DNA of 64,000 nt from NCBI GenBank assembly GCA_021730285.1, contig CP082962.1, positions 4,622,983-4,686,982 of the forward strand, given 5' to 3'. The DNA comes from Desulfovibrio sp. JY (GTDB taxonomy: Bacteria > Desulfobacterota > Desulfovibrionia > Desulfovibrionales > Desulfovibrionaceae). A program made the position numbers and the translations under genes. The notes under the pieces are model-generated. The model was not told the DNA's origin. It did not search any database and saw nothing but the letters and a program-made list of their open reading frames with translations. Shown here piece after piece: positions 10,695 to 18,555 of this stretch. Every line of letters starts with the position of its first letter. Positions within the stretch are counted from its first letter, which is position 1.

Positions 10695-10723
10695 TTTCTG
10701 GCGCATTCACCCCGGAGTGTCAA
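10695..10723 (-). promoter_or_regulatory. Candidate dcw operon promoter
   Basis: A perfect -35 TTGACA (plus-strand TGTCAA, 10718-10723) is followed after 17 bases by a weak -10 (CAGAAA). The MraZ boxes begin at the -10 and run downstream, as expected for a repressed promoter. Confidence 0.5.
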
Positions 10724-11038
10724 GAAGAAACCACCCGTTCCACAAAAACCTGCCCGCCCTTTGCACCTCGATTTCAGGGACAAAGTGGTAAATATGTGGG
10801 AGGAAAACCGCTTTTTTACCGAAGAGAGTGGGATTTCAGGACATTAGGCGCCCAGCCGGCCAGGAAGGCCGACAGCCCGAAAATGCCGCCGGCGTGACCA
10901 CCAGGATGCGGGCAAGTCTTGCCAGAAGGCCGGGCAGGCCGTAAGGGAACAAGAGCCTTGACGAAATCACCACCTGGCGGTTGTGGCAGGCCAGGGAAAA
11001 CGGCCGACGACGGCACGAGCTATCTCTGGAAGGGCAGC
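10724..11038. other. Intergenic region between divergent dcw cluster and HD-GYP gene
   Basis: No convincing gene is seen. On the plus strand at 10785-10800 there are two further GTGGK elements (GTGGT, then GTGGG 11 bases later), the first inside AAAGTGGTAA. These could be further MraZ contacts or belong to a plus-strand promoter. The rest is unremarkable GC-rich sequence. Confidence 0.4.
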
Positions 11039-12052
11039 ATGCGCAGCAGGCCGAATCTCGATGTACCGGCGGGTCTGGAGGAGGAGTACTACCAGATCAA
11101 CCCTGACATTCTTCAAAGCTTCAACAAGTTTCGCCCTCCCCTTTCCATCTACCGCTTCATAGAGAACGTCGGCCGCATCGCATCCTATTATAAGGTGGGG
11201 GAGCGCCTCTCCAAAGAGCAAACGGAAGAACTGGCCGAGCTCGTAGCCGCGGGCGTCATCTTCGTCTCCCGCGACGACCATCCCATCTACGTCAAGCACA
11301 TCAGTTACCAGCTCGATCTGGTGCTGCTCGACAAGCATCTGACGGAATCCGAGATCGCGGACATCTTTCAGATCGCCCTGACCCGGCGGATGGAAGCCTT
11401 TTTCGACCAGCCGGTGCAGCTCGTCTACGACAAGGTGCGCGAGGACGTCCTGGTGCTGACCGAATACGTCTGGGAGGATTTCCACCGGGCCAGGGCCCTG
11501 GCCAAACGCGTGCACGGCGTGCATTCCCTGCCCAACCACGCGGTCAACTGCGGGCTGATGGGACTTTACCTCTTTCTTTCCGGGCAGTCGGAAAACTTCA
11601 AGGAGGCCAAGAACGCCCGTACGATCCTGGATCGGACCATTCTCGGCCTTTTCCTCCACGACCTGGGCATGACCCGGGTGCCGGCGATGATCCGCGACAA
11701 GACCAAGCCGCTGCTCCCCGACGAGATGCAGAAGATTCGCGGCCATACCATGGCCGGCTACGAGATGCTGGCGCGTCTCGACATCAAGTTTCCCGAGATG
11801 GAGCGGTGCGTCTCCGAGCACCACGAGCGACTCGACGGCTCGGGCTACCCGCAAAAGCTCGGCATGGGGGCCATTTCCGAAACCGGACTTCTGGCCGGAG
11901 TGGTGGATTCGTACTGCGCCATGCGCACCAAGCGGATCTATGCCCCGGCCATGGAACCGCTGACGGCGGCCAAGAAGCTCCTGGACGACGGGCGGCGCTA
12001 CCCGGCCGATGTCGTCAAACGCCTGCTCGGCCTTTTGGCCGGCCCGAAATAG
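11039..12052 (+). CDS. HD-GYP domain protein, probable cyclic-di-GMP phosphodiesterase
   Basis: Probable c-di-GMP hydrolase or sensor. Of 337 residues, the N-terminal ~170 are an unassigned domain and the C-terminal half is HD-GYP: NHAVNCGLM, FLHDLGM, GHTMAGYEML, then EHHERLDGSGYP. The metal-binding HD is followed by LGMTR rather than the usual xGKxx, so activity is not assured. No receiver domain or membrane segment is visible. The start ATG 11039 follows GGAAGGGCAGC; a longer reading upstream has no support. Confidence 0.85.
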   Translation: MRSRPNLDVPAGLEEEYYQINPDILQSFNKFRPPLSIYRFIENVGRIASYYKVGERLSKEQTEELAELVAAGVIFVSRDDHPIYVKHISYQLDLVLLDKHLTESEIADIFQIALTRRMEAFFDQPVQLVYDKVREDVLVLTEYVWEDFHRARALAKRVHGVHSLPNHAVNCGLMGLYLFLSGQSENFKEAKNARTILDRTILGLFLHDLGMTRVPAMIRDKTKPLLPDEMQKIRGHTMAGYEMLARLDIKFPEMERCVSEHHERLDGSGYPQKLGMGAISETGLLAGVVDSYCAMRTKRIYAPAMEPLTAAKKLLDDGRRYPADVVKRLLGLLAGPK

Positions 12053-12059
12053 AGAAGAC

Positions 12060-12096
12060 TGGGGGAAAACCTTTCTTGCAGAAAGGTTCTTCCCCC
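12060..12096. terminator. Strong hairpin after HD-GYP gene
   Basis: GGGGGAA...ACCTTTCT-TGC-AGAAAGGT...TTCCCCC forms a near-perfect stem right after the stop codon. There is no T-tract directly 3'. It belongs to the same family of long GGGGGA/TCCCCC hairpins found at 12179 and 19862. Confidence 0.6.
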
Positions 12097-12178
12097 AGAC
12101 CCCCTTTCCAAAGACTCTCAAAGGGGTGAATCGCCGACGTCACATCCTCACAAGTAAAAACTTTAGGAAGGGGAGAGC

Positions 12179-12219
12179 GCGAGAGGGGAGAACCCTTTTT
12201 AAAGGGTTTCCCCTCTCGC
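12179..12219. terminator. Palindromic hairpin between convergent genes
   Basis: GCGAGAGGGG at 12179-12188 pairs with CCCCTCTCGC at 12210-12219, with an inner AACCCTTT/AAAGGGTT stem. It sits between the HD-GYP gene (+) and the CBS gene (-) and could stop transcription from both sides. Confidence 0.6.
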
Positions 12220-12254
12220 ATCGCTTTCTCTCATCTTCTTCCCTCCCCTCTTCC

Positions 12255-12731
12255 TCAAAGGGGAGCGCATTCGCGGCGCATTTCCCGAAATATCTCGGCC
12301 AGGGGCACGAGTCCGAGCAGGCGTTCGCCCTCGATGACCACGGCGAAGCGGCTGTCGGCCTTGATCATGGCGTCGAGCACCAGATGCAGCGGATCGGCCG
12401 GGGCCACGACGGGAATGTCGCGGCGGGCGGCATCGAAGGCCTTGCGGGCCATGCAGTGGCGGCAGGCGTCGCGGTAGGTCTGCTCGAAATCGTCGTCGCC
12501 GAGGCTCGTGCGCAGGCTCGCTTCCAGGGCGCAGTCGTTTAAGTCCGAAAGCAGGGTGCGCAGGCTGACGATGCCGAGAAACCGGCCCTGGCGCAGGACC
12601 ACGACGGCATCGAGGTCGGGCCGCGTTTCCAGGTGCGCCTGCAGCTTGTCGGCCACGGCGTCCAGGGACTCCCCGGCGTCGACGACAAGGACGTCCGCGC
12701 GCAAGGCGTCAAAGGCGCGTTTGCGTATCAT
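12255..12731 (-). CDS. CBS-domain protein
   Basis: Stand-alone protein of 158 residues with two CBS repeats: one near residues 15-55 (ADVLVVDAGESLDAVADKL ... FLGIVSLRTLL) and one near 105-150 (DIPVVAPADPLHLVLDAMI ... LLGLVPLAEIF). A cysteine/histidine pair lies between them (DACRHCM). Such CBS pairs usually bind adenosine nucleotides and act as energy sensors for a partner. No partner is encoded alongside, so the role is open. Confidence 0.8.
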   Translation of the reverse strand: MIRKRAFDALRADVLVVDAGESLDAVADKLQAHLETRPDLDAVVVLRQGRFLGIVSLRTLLSDLNDCALEASLRTSLGDDDFEQTYRDACRHCMARKAFDAARRDIPVVAPADPLHLVLDAMIKADSRFAVVIEGERLLGLVPLAEIFREMRRECAPL

Positions 12732-12882
12732 GGTGTTCTCCGGTTTGATTATCTGTCGTCAGAGTAGCCTTATTTACCCTGATTTGACAAATAGTGCAGC
12801 GGCCGATGATTTTCCGAACCAATTCATTGACTTTCTCGATGGGGATATCATACACATGATACATCTTCACCACTAAAGCATT

Positions 12883-13920
12883 ATGGACATAAAAAACAAT
12901 ATGTTTAACTTCTTCAATCTATTGTCGACAAAGTCCATTACAACAATAAATGAACGGCTTGCCTTGGCCTGTACAGGCTCCTCTTTGCAAGAAGGAAGCA
13001 TCATAATAGAAGTTGGCAGCGCTTATGGTGGCTCAGCATATATATTTACTGAAACAGCCCCAACCAGTTCGCTCTATTGCATTGACATCGCCGATTCACT
13101 TGATGATTCGCTCATTGACAGGTCAAAATTGTCTTTTTTTAAAGGGACAGCCCCTGATTTTTTAAGATATCATCCTGACATTAATATTGATTTACTCTAT
13201 ATTGATGGCGACCATCGTTTTGATGGCGTCTTTTTGGACTTTATGACCCTTGCTCCGCGCGTCAGGGAGGGGGGACTCATTTTATTCCATGATGTGGACT
13301 CATTCCACCCAGGAGTCTATACCTTCGTTGAAACACTAAAACGAAATTGGCCAGCTTGCGCATTCCAGCAAATTGACAAACTTTGTATTTTTAAAAAAAG
13401 CGAGGATATCCCCCAAATCCCCATGGACGAATATACAACGACATTGGAATTCATGTCGTTATCTTTCAACAAAGAGAGCATGGGCCCGGAAGATCTTCTC
13501 AGCTTTACAAGCGCAGTTTTTAACAAAAACAGCATTTACATTGGCAAAGGGAAACGAGGCTTGCTCGGAAGCAAACTCTTAGGATTAAATTTTGATAGCT
13601 TTATCGATTCAGACCAAGTTACGAAACGGGATGGGAAGTATTTTGTTTTTAGCACCTTCTATCAGACTATCCGTCATTTCTTGATATCCAAAAAATGCAT
13701 ATCTCCTGAAAATATATTTTTCTTTGATGACTCTATTTTATCTTATTATATTTATAATGACATGTTCAAGAATGGAGGAGGCGTTATCGATACGCTCTAC
13801 CCTTCCGAAATGGGCAGCAAGATATGCAAACAGTTTCTTTTATCCCAAATGGAACGGTCTCCAATTCAGAGAAATTGTTCCAATTTTCTTACCCACCTCG
13901 TAAACCATGACTTCCTGTAA
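12883..13920 (+). CDS. Class I SAM methyltransferase-like protein, probably imported
   Basis: 345 residues. The N-terminal half matches the Methyltransf_24 fold: IIEVGSAYGGSAYIF (SAM loop), YCIDIAD, LLYIDGDHRFDGVFLDF and GLILFHDVD. This family often acts in surface-polysaccharide or cephalosporin-hydroxylase-like contexts. The C-terminal ~150 residues (from about IYIGKGKRGLLGS) are a second unassigned region. The gene and its flanks are far more AT-rich than the surroundings and no glycan genes are near, so transfer from elsewhere is likely. No clear Shine-Dalgarno is visible before ATG 12883. Confidence 0.7.
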   Translation: MDIKNNMFNFFNLLSTKSITTINERLALACTGSSLQEGSIIIEVGSAYGGSAYIFTETAPTSSLYCIDIADSLDDSLIDRSKLSFFKGTAPDFLRYHPDINIDLLYIDGDHRFDGVFLDFMTLAPRVREGGLILFHDVDSFHPGVYTFVETLKRNWPACAFQQIDKLCIFKKSEDIPQIPMDEYTTTLEFMSLSFNKESMGPEDLLSFTSAVFNKNSIYIGKGKRGLLGSKLLGLNFDSFIDSDQVTKRDGKYFVFSTFYQTIRHFLISKKCISPENIFFFDDSILSYYIYNDMFKNGGGVIDTLYPSEMGSKICKQFLLSQMERSPIQRNCSNFLTHLVNHDFL

Positions 13921-14003
13921 TTTTCACTCCCAATCCATACCGAGTTGGCCCCGTTGACCGCAACCATGCGTGAACGCCCCATGGTCCGGCCTGCCCGGCG
14001 GAT

Positions 14004-15263
14004 CTAATCGAAATCGGCCAGAAGCGCCCCCACATGCACCCGGTTAAACAGCGTCGTGGCCGCGTACTTGTTGCGTAGCCGCCAGACCGCCTGCTGGAGC
14101 TGGTCGGAGGTGATGCCGTTTCGCAGCGCCGTATAGGCCTCGATGAAGGCGGCCAACGAATCGCAGACCTTGAGCAATTCCCCGTCCTTGGGATCGAAGG
14201 CGTCCAGGTTGCACGCGCCGCCGAGCTCCTCGGACGAGACACGCCGCGCCCTCCCCGCCTCGTCCCGCACGGACTCGTAGAACTCCGAACCCACCTCGAT
14301 GCCGAGCAGATAGGCCAGCCGGTCGGCCAATCCGGCATAGCCGCCGCGCTTGAGCACCGAAAATACTCGGCGTTCCAGCTCCTCCCGCTCGTATTCCTTG
14401 ATCATGCCGCCAAGCTGCACCACCGACTGCTTGACCGGGGAAATGATGTCGCGCGTGAGCAGTTCGGGCATGTCGTGGACCAGGCCGGCGAAAAAGTTGT
14501 TGAGCCGCCGGGCCGGGCAGGCGTCAACAGCCAGGCTGAAGAAATAGCCGTAGGCCGCGACCAGAAACATATGGCCGAGCACCGAGGTTTCCGGGATGCG
14601 CGGCGTCTGGGACCAGCGCGTCTGGAAACGCAACTGGCCGAGCAGCCGGCCGAAATGCCCAAGCGGCGTCTTCTGGCCCTCGAAAAGCCCGGCCGCGAGC
14701 TCCCTGACCCCATGCAGGTCGGCAAACCGGGCCAGGCCGTCGGTAAACGACGATTCGATCTCGAGCAGCTCGTCGTCCCAGGGATTGTCGCGCTTTATGA
14801 GGGAATACTCCCAGCCGCTGGCATACAGATGGGCCGCGTCCAGGATGCGCCGGGCCGGCACGTCCGACTCGGGCACGGCGAAATAGGTCGTCAGCCGCGA
14901 CCAGAAATCCTCGCCCAATTCGCGCACGCGCGGTTCGAGCTGCTCCAGAACCCAGGCCGTGAGCTGTCGGTAATGCTCGGGTTTCGCCTTTATCTTATAG
15001 AAGACGGGGGGCTTGATGTCGGTGATGACGAGCCGGTAGAGGTATTCGAACAGGCCGCCCTCGACGATATCGAGCCCCAGGGTCAGCCGCTCGGGTTCGG
15101 ACAGATGGGTGCTGTTGAGCTCGTAGAGCATCCAGGCCACCATCATCTTGTGGGCCTGCTTGTCGATCTCCACCAGTTCCATGCCACGGTGCTTGTCGTT
15201 CCACCGCTTCATGAACGAGCCGGCGAACAGCAGTTGGAGCAGACTTTTGCGGACGCTGACCAT
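14004..15263 (-). CDS. HD-domain phosphohydrolase-like protein
   Basis: 419 residues. A central HD-type metal site is recognisable: SVLGHMFLVAAY (His), then AGLVHDMPELLTRDI (HD), resembling YfbR/HD_3 nucleotidases. The N-terminal ~220 residues are of unknown type. The start MVSVRKSLLQ at ATG 15263 was chosen because the longer reading runs back into the rplM promoter. It is transcribed away from rplM-rpsI. The substrate is unknown. Confidence 0.7.
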   Translation of the reverse strand: MVSVRKSLLQLLFAGSFMKRWNDKHRGMELVEIDKQAHKMMVAWMLYELNSTHLSEPERLTLGLDIVEGGLFEYLYRLVITDIKPPVFYKIKAKPEHYRQLTAWVLEQLEPRVRELGEDFWSRLTTYFAVPESDVPARRILDAAHLYASGWEYSLIKRDNPWDDELLEIESSFTDGLARFADLHGVRELAAGLFEGQKTPLGHFGRLLGQLRFQTRWSQTPRIPETSVLGHMFLVAAYGYFFSLAVDACPARRLNNFFAGLVHDMPELLTRDIISPVKQSVVQLGGMIKEYEREELERRVFSVLKRGGYAGLADRLAYLLGIEVGSEFYESVRDEAGRARRVSSEELGGACNLDAFDPKDGELLKVCDSLAAFIEAYTALRNGITSDQLQQAVWRLRNKYAATTLFNRVHVGALLADFD

Positions 15264-15360
15264 GAAGACTCCTTGGGATTTCGATCGTCGCGGACAGCCT
15301 AGCCCGGGGCTGATCCCAGGGCAAGCCGGCGCGGCCGCCGGGGAATGCGAAAAAAGGGTG

Positions 15361-15389
15361 TTGACAAACACAACCCGGCCGCTTACACA
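15361..15389 (+). promoter_or_regulatory. Candidate rplM-rpsI promoter
   Basis: A perfect TTGACA at 15361-15366, a 17-base spacer, then TACACA at 15384-15389. It lies 33 bases ahead of the rplM start and is followed by a GAGGAGCC ribosome-binding site. Confidence 0.6.
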
Positions 15390-15421
15390 ATTCGTCTTTC
15401 GAGCAACTCAGAGGAGCCGTC

Positions 15422-15850
15422 ATGAAAACGTTTAGCCCGACGCCCAAAGATATCAACCGGAACTGGTTCGTGGTCGACGCCTCGGACAAGATTCTCGGCC
15501 GCTTGGCGTCCGCCGTGGCCGTGCGCCTGCGCGGTAAGCACAAGGCGGAATTTGCCCCCCATATGGACACCGGCGATTTTATTGTCGTGGTCAATGCCGC
15601 CAAGATCAAGACCACCGGCCGCAAGCTGGACAAGAAAATGTACTATCGCCATTCCGGCTGGATTGGCGGCCTCAAGGAAACCTCCCTGCGCGACATGCTG
15701 GCCAAAAAGCCCGAAGAGGTCATCCGCAAGGCCGTGCGGGGCATGCTGCCCAAGAATCGCCTTGGCCGGGCGATGCTGAAAAAACTCAAGGTTTACGCCG
15801 GCGAGGCCCATCCCCACGAGGCTCAGAAGCCCGAAACCCTCGACGTGTAA
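15422..15850 (+). CDS. rplM: 50S ribosomal protein L13
   Basis: 142 residues, the normal length, with family signatures [21 protein letters not shown] and [14 protein letters not shown] 15422 follows GAGGAGCCGTC. Followed 21 bases later by rpsI, the conserved L13-S9 operon. Confidence 0.98.
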   Translation: MKTFSPTPKDINRNWFVVDASDKILGRLASAVAVRLRGKHKAEFAPHMDTGDFIVVVNAAKIKTTGRKLDKKMYYRHSGWIGGLKETSLRDMLAKKPEEVIRKAVRGMLPKNRLGRAMLKKLKVYAGEAHPHEAQKPETLDV

Positions 15851-15871
15851 AACCGCCTGCGGAGATCAAGC

Positions 15872-16264
15872 ATGAGTGACGAATTCTTTTACGGCACCGG
15901 CCGCCGCAAGTCCGCCGTGGCCCGGACCCGCCTCTACAAGGGCAACGGACGTATCCTGATCAACGACCGTCCCTTCGAGGAATATTTTCCCCGTCCCACC
16001 CTGGCCGCCATCGTGCGCCAGGCGCTGCTTCTGACCAAGCTCGACGGCCGCGTCGACGTGAAGGTCAATGTGGCCGGCGGCGGCATGACCGGCCAGGCCG
16101 AAGCCGTGCGCCACGGCATCTCCCGGGCGCTGTGCACGCTTGATCCCGAACTGCGCGGCGTGCTGAAGAAAGCCGGCCTGCTCACCCGCGATTCCCGCGA
16201 AAAGGAACGTAAAAAGTACGGCCAACGCGGCGCCCGCGCCAGGTTCCAGTACTCGAAGCGTTAA
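15872..16264 (+). CDS. rpsI: 30S ribosomal protein S9
   Basis: 130 residues. It opens [15 protein letters not shown] and ends in the basic tail [17 protein letters not shown], typical of S9, whose C-terminus reaches the P-site tRNA. Second gene of the L13-S9 operon, followed by a terminator. Confidence 0.98.
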   Translation: MSDEFFYGTGRRKSAVARTRLYKGNGRILINDRPFEEYFPRPTLAAIVRQALLLTKLDGRVDVKVNVAGGGMTGQAEAVRHGISRALCTLDPELRGVLKKAGLLTRDSREKERKKYGQRGARARFQYSKR

Positions 16265-16289
16265 TCGCGCGGCGATTACGAGACAATCC

Positions 16290-16322
16290 AAGGCGGAACC
16301 GCGAAAGCGGCTCCGCCTTTTG
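16290..16322 (+). terminator. Rho-independent terminator of rplM-rpsI
   Basis: AGGCGGAACCGC-GAAA-GCGGCTCCGCC followed by TTTTG, directly after the rpsI stop. A canonical stem with a GNRA-like loop. Confidence 0.9.
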
Positions 16323-16446
16323 TCGTTGCCGCAGGTCCCCTCTTCCGGGGCGCTCCCCTCTCCGGCCCGAACGGTCCACCGGCCTCGCACGGTGGGCCTT
16401 CCGGATGGGGGCCCCCCACCCGCCCGCACCGGGCAAGGAGTAACGC

Positions 16447-16878
16447 ATGACACGGCAGGAAGTCGAACAGACCGCCTTTTCGGCCATGTCCACGGGCTAC
16501 AACTGCGCCGAGACGATCCTCCATATGGCCATTTCCCATTTCGGCCTTGCCGACGCGGGCGTGTCCACGCGCATCGCCACGTGTTTCGGCGGCGGCATCG
16601 GCCGTTCCCATGACGGGATGTGCGGCGCCCTTTCCGGCTCGATCATGGCGCTCGGGCTGGCCTACGGTCGCGATGCGGCCGATCAGCCGCCCCCTGTCGG
16701 ACTGGATATGGCGGCGGATTTCCGGAAGCGTTTCATCGCACGGTTTGGTTCAAGTTGTTGCCGGGAACTGCTCGACCGGTTCGGACCGCAGCAAGGCTGG
16801 ACCGCCTGCAAGCGCCTCGTGGCAGGTACCGCCGGCATGCTGCACGAAACCCTCATGGAGCAACGCCGGTCGCGCTAG
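16447..16878 (+). CDS. C_GCAxxG_C_C family protein (first copy)
   Basis: 143 residues. It has the family cysteine pattern: YNCAET near residue 20, MCGALSGSIMALG (the GCAxxG-like core, here CGALSG), GSSCCREL and TACKRLV near the C-terminus. The family is common in anaerobes and is thought to be redox or metal related, with no proven function. The ATG at 16447 follows GGCAAGGAGTAACGC. A clear paralog lies at 17988-18473 across the LysR gene. Confidence 0.88.
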   Translation: MTRQEVEQTAFSAMSTGYNCAETILHMAISHFGLADAGVSTRIATCFGGGIGRSHDGMCGALSGSIMALGLAYGRDAADQPPPVGLDMAADFRKRFIARFGSSCCRELLDRFGPQQGWTACKRLVAGTAGMLHETLMEQRRSR

Positions 16879-16937
16879 CAAGGACGTCGGCTCTCCCTAC
16901 CCCGGGGAGAGCCGCCCCTTCCTTTGGCGTCGTTCCC

Positions 16938-17831
16938 TCACGCCTCCGCCATCAGCCATTGCCGGCAGCAATCCATGAACACGGCAAGGGGCTGACTGAT
17001 CCACTTGTCCTTGTGCCAGACCATGAGCACACCGGTTTCAAGCGGCTCCTCCCAGTCCAGGGCGGCCAGCCGTCCGGCTGCCAGTTCCGCGCGCACGGCG
17101 ATCTCCGGCATGACCGTGATTCCCAGTCCCGCCATCACATAATGCCGTACGGCTTCCACGGAGCCGCATTCCACGACCGGCTGTTGCCGGCAGCCGGCCT
17201 CGGCCAGGAGACTCTCGAAAAGCCGCCGGTAGCTGCAATCCGAGGTGGCGAAAAGCAACGAGCCCTCCTCCAGAGCATCGGGGCCGACGCCTGAGCGTCC
17301 GGCGAGCGGGTCGTCCGTCGCGGCCACGACCACCAGCGACTCACTTCCCAGAAACGCGGCCTGCATATCCCGGTGCGGCATATCTGCGGCCATGACGAAA
17401 GCCACATCCGTCACGCCCCGCCGCAGGTCTTCGGTCAACCCGTCGAAAGCGCAGGGAATGAGCCGCAACCGCACGTCGGGGCAGCGAGCACGAAAATGGC
17501 CGAGCACGGTGGGCAATCGCCAAGTGCAAAGCGACTCCGGCATCCGCACCGTCAGCGCGCCGCAAGATGATTCGCCCGCGACCCAGGCCCGGGCCTCCTC
17601 TTCCAGATCCAGAAGCTTGCGGCCATATTCCAGGAGTCGCTTTCCGGCCTCGGTCAGCACGACCCGACGTCCGAGCCGATCGAAAAGCCGCACTCCAAGC
17701 TCGTTTTCCAAGGCCTGAACCCGCATGGACACCGTGGATTGGGCGGCGTGCACCACTTTGCCGGCCTGGTTGAAGTTGAGCAGAGAAGCCACGGCCACGA
17801 ACGTCTTGATATCCCGCAGTTCCATAAGCAT
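16938..17831 (-). CDS. LysR-family transcriptional regulator
   Basis: 297 residues: an N-terminal winged helix-turn-helix (DIKTFVAVASLLNFNQAG ... RVQALENELGVRLFDRLGR) and a C-terminal periplasmic-binding-like effector domain. It is divergent from the second C_GCAxxG_C_C gene and convergent with the first, so it probably regulates one or both as well as itself. The start may be ATG 17831 or 17825. Confidence 0.92.
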   Translation of the reverse strand: MLMELRDIKTFVAVASLLNFNQAGKVVHAAQSTVSMRVQALENELGVRLFDRLGRRVVLTEAGKRLLEYGRKLLDLEEEARAWVAGESSCGALTVRMPESLCTWRLPTVLGHFRARCPDVRLRLIPCAFDGLTEDLRRGVTDVAFVMAADMPHRDMQAAFLGSESLVVVAATDDPLAGRSGVGPDALEEGSLLFATSDCSYRRLFESLLAEAGCRQQPVVECGSVEAVRHYVMAGLGITVMPEIAVRAELAAGRLAALDWEEPLETGVLMVWHKDKWISQPLAVFMDCCRQWLMAEA

Positions 17832-17858
17832 CCCTTCGGCTGGGCAGATCGTTTCGAT

Positions 17859-17876
17859 CCAATAGAATCATTGGAC
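17859..17876. promoter_or_regulatory. Candidate LysR operator
   Basis: TCCAAT-N6-ATTGGA, a perfect 6-bp dyad of 18 bases, 28 bases upstream of the LysR start and facing the divergent C_GCAxxG_C_C gene. It contains the T-N11-A spacing usual for LysR sites. Confidence 0.6.
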
Positions 17877-17987
17877 GCGATTTCAAAAGAGATAAATAGA
17901 ATAACCAGATCATAAATGACGGTCAAACCCGCCCAGCCAAGGATTCCCCTGGCGCGCATGACGGGGTGCGACCGCAAGGAGAACGCG

Positions 17988-18473
17988 ATGACACGCAAGC
18001 AAACGCAACAGTACGCCTTTGACGCCATTTCCTCGGGATTCAACTGCGCCGAGACCTTGGTACGCACCGGCACCGCCAGCCTCGGCATCACCCCATCGGA
18101 TTTACCGAGCCGTGTCGCCACCGGCTTTGGCGGAGGGCTCGCGCGTTCGAAAGCGGAACTTTGCGGCGCCCTGGCCGGGGGAACCATGGTGCTCGGGTTC
18201 GCCTATGGGCGCGACAACGCGGAAGCCTCTTCCGAAGCGGCCTGCGTCGCGGCGGCGGTGTTTCGGGAACGATTCATCGCGCTTCATGGATCGAGTTGTT
18301 GTGGGACGCTGCTCGAAACCTTCGGTGAGCAGGAAAACTGGTCGGCCTGCAAGCGCCTGGTTGCCGAAACCGCCGGTCTGCTCCATGATGTGATCACGGA
18401 GATGGCGGACGAAATTGACCGTCCGACCTTCCAGGCGGGTTCCCCTTCCCTTGGGGAAAGACAGCCCGTATAA
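17988..18473 (+). CDS. C_GCAxxG_C_C family protein (second copy)
   Basis: 161 residues, aligned along most of its length with the 16447-16878 product: FNCAET, LCGALAGGTMVLGFAYGRD, GSSCCGTLLETFG and SACKRLVAETAGLLHD. All family cysteines are kept. ATG 17988 follows AAGGAGAACGCG, which decides the start over an upstream in-frame ATG. Divergent from the LysR gene, whose operator lies in the shared promoter region. Confidence 0.88.
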   Translation: MTRKQTQQYAFDAISSGFNCAETLVRTGTASLGITPSDLPSRVATGFGGGLARSKAELCGALAGGTMVLGFAYGRDNAEASSEAACVAAAVFRERFIALHGSSCCGTLLETFGEQENWSACKRLVAETAGLLHDVITEMADEIDRPTFQAGSPSLGERQPV

Positions 18474-18492
18474 TACTGCTTTGCAACATCCT

Positions 18493-18530
18493 CCCGGGTG
18501 GTCCCCTGCCCCACAGGCGGCCACCCGGGT
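18493..18530 (+). terminator. Hairpin between C_GCAxxG_C_C and radical SAM genes
   Basis: CCCGGGTGG pairs with CCACCCGGG, followed by TTTGC. A TATAAT box at 18470-18475 precedes it, so the hairpin could instead lie in the leader of the radical SAM gene. Confidence 0.5.
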
Positions 18531-18555
18531 TTGCATTTCCTTCGGAGGAGCCGCA

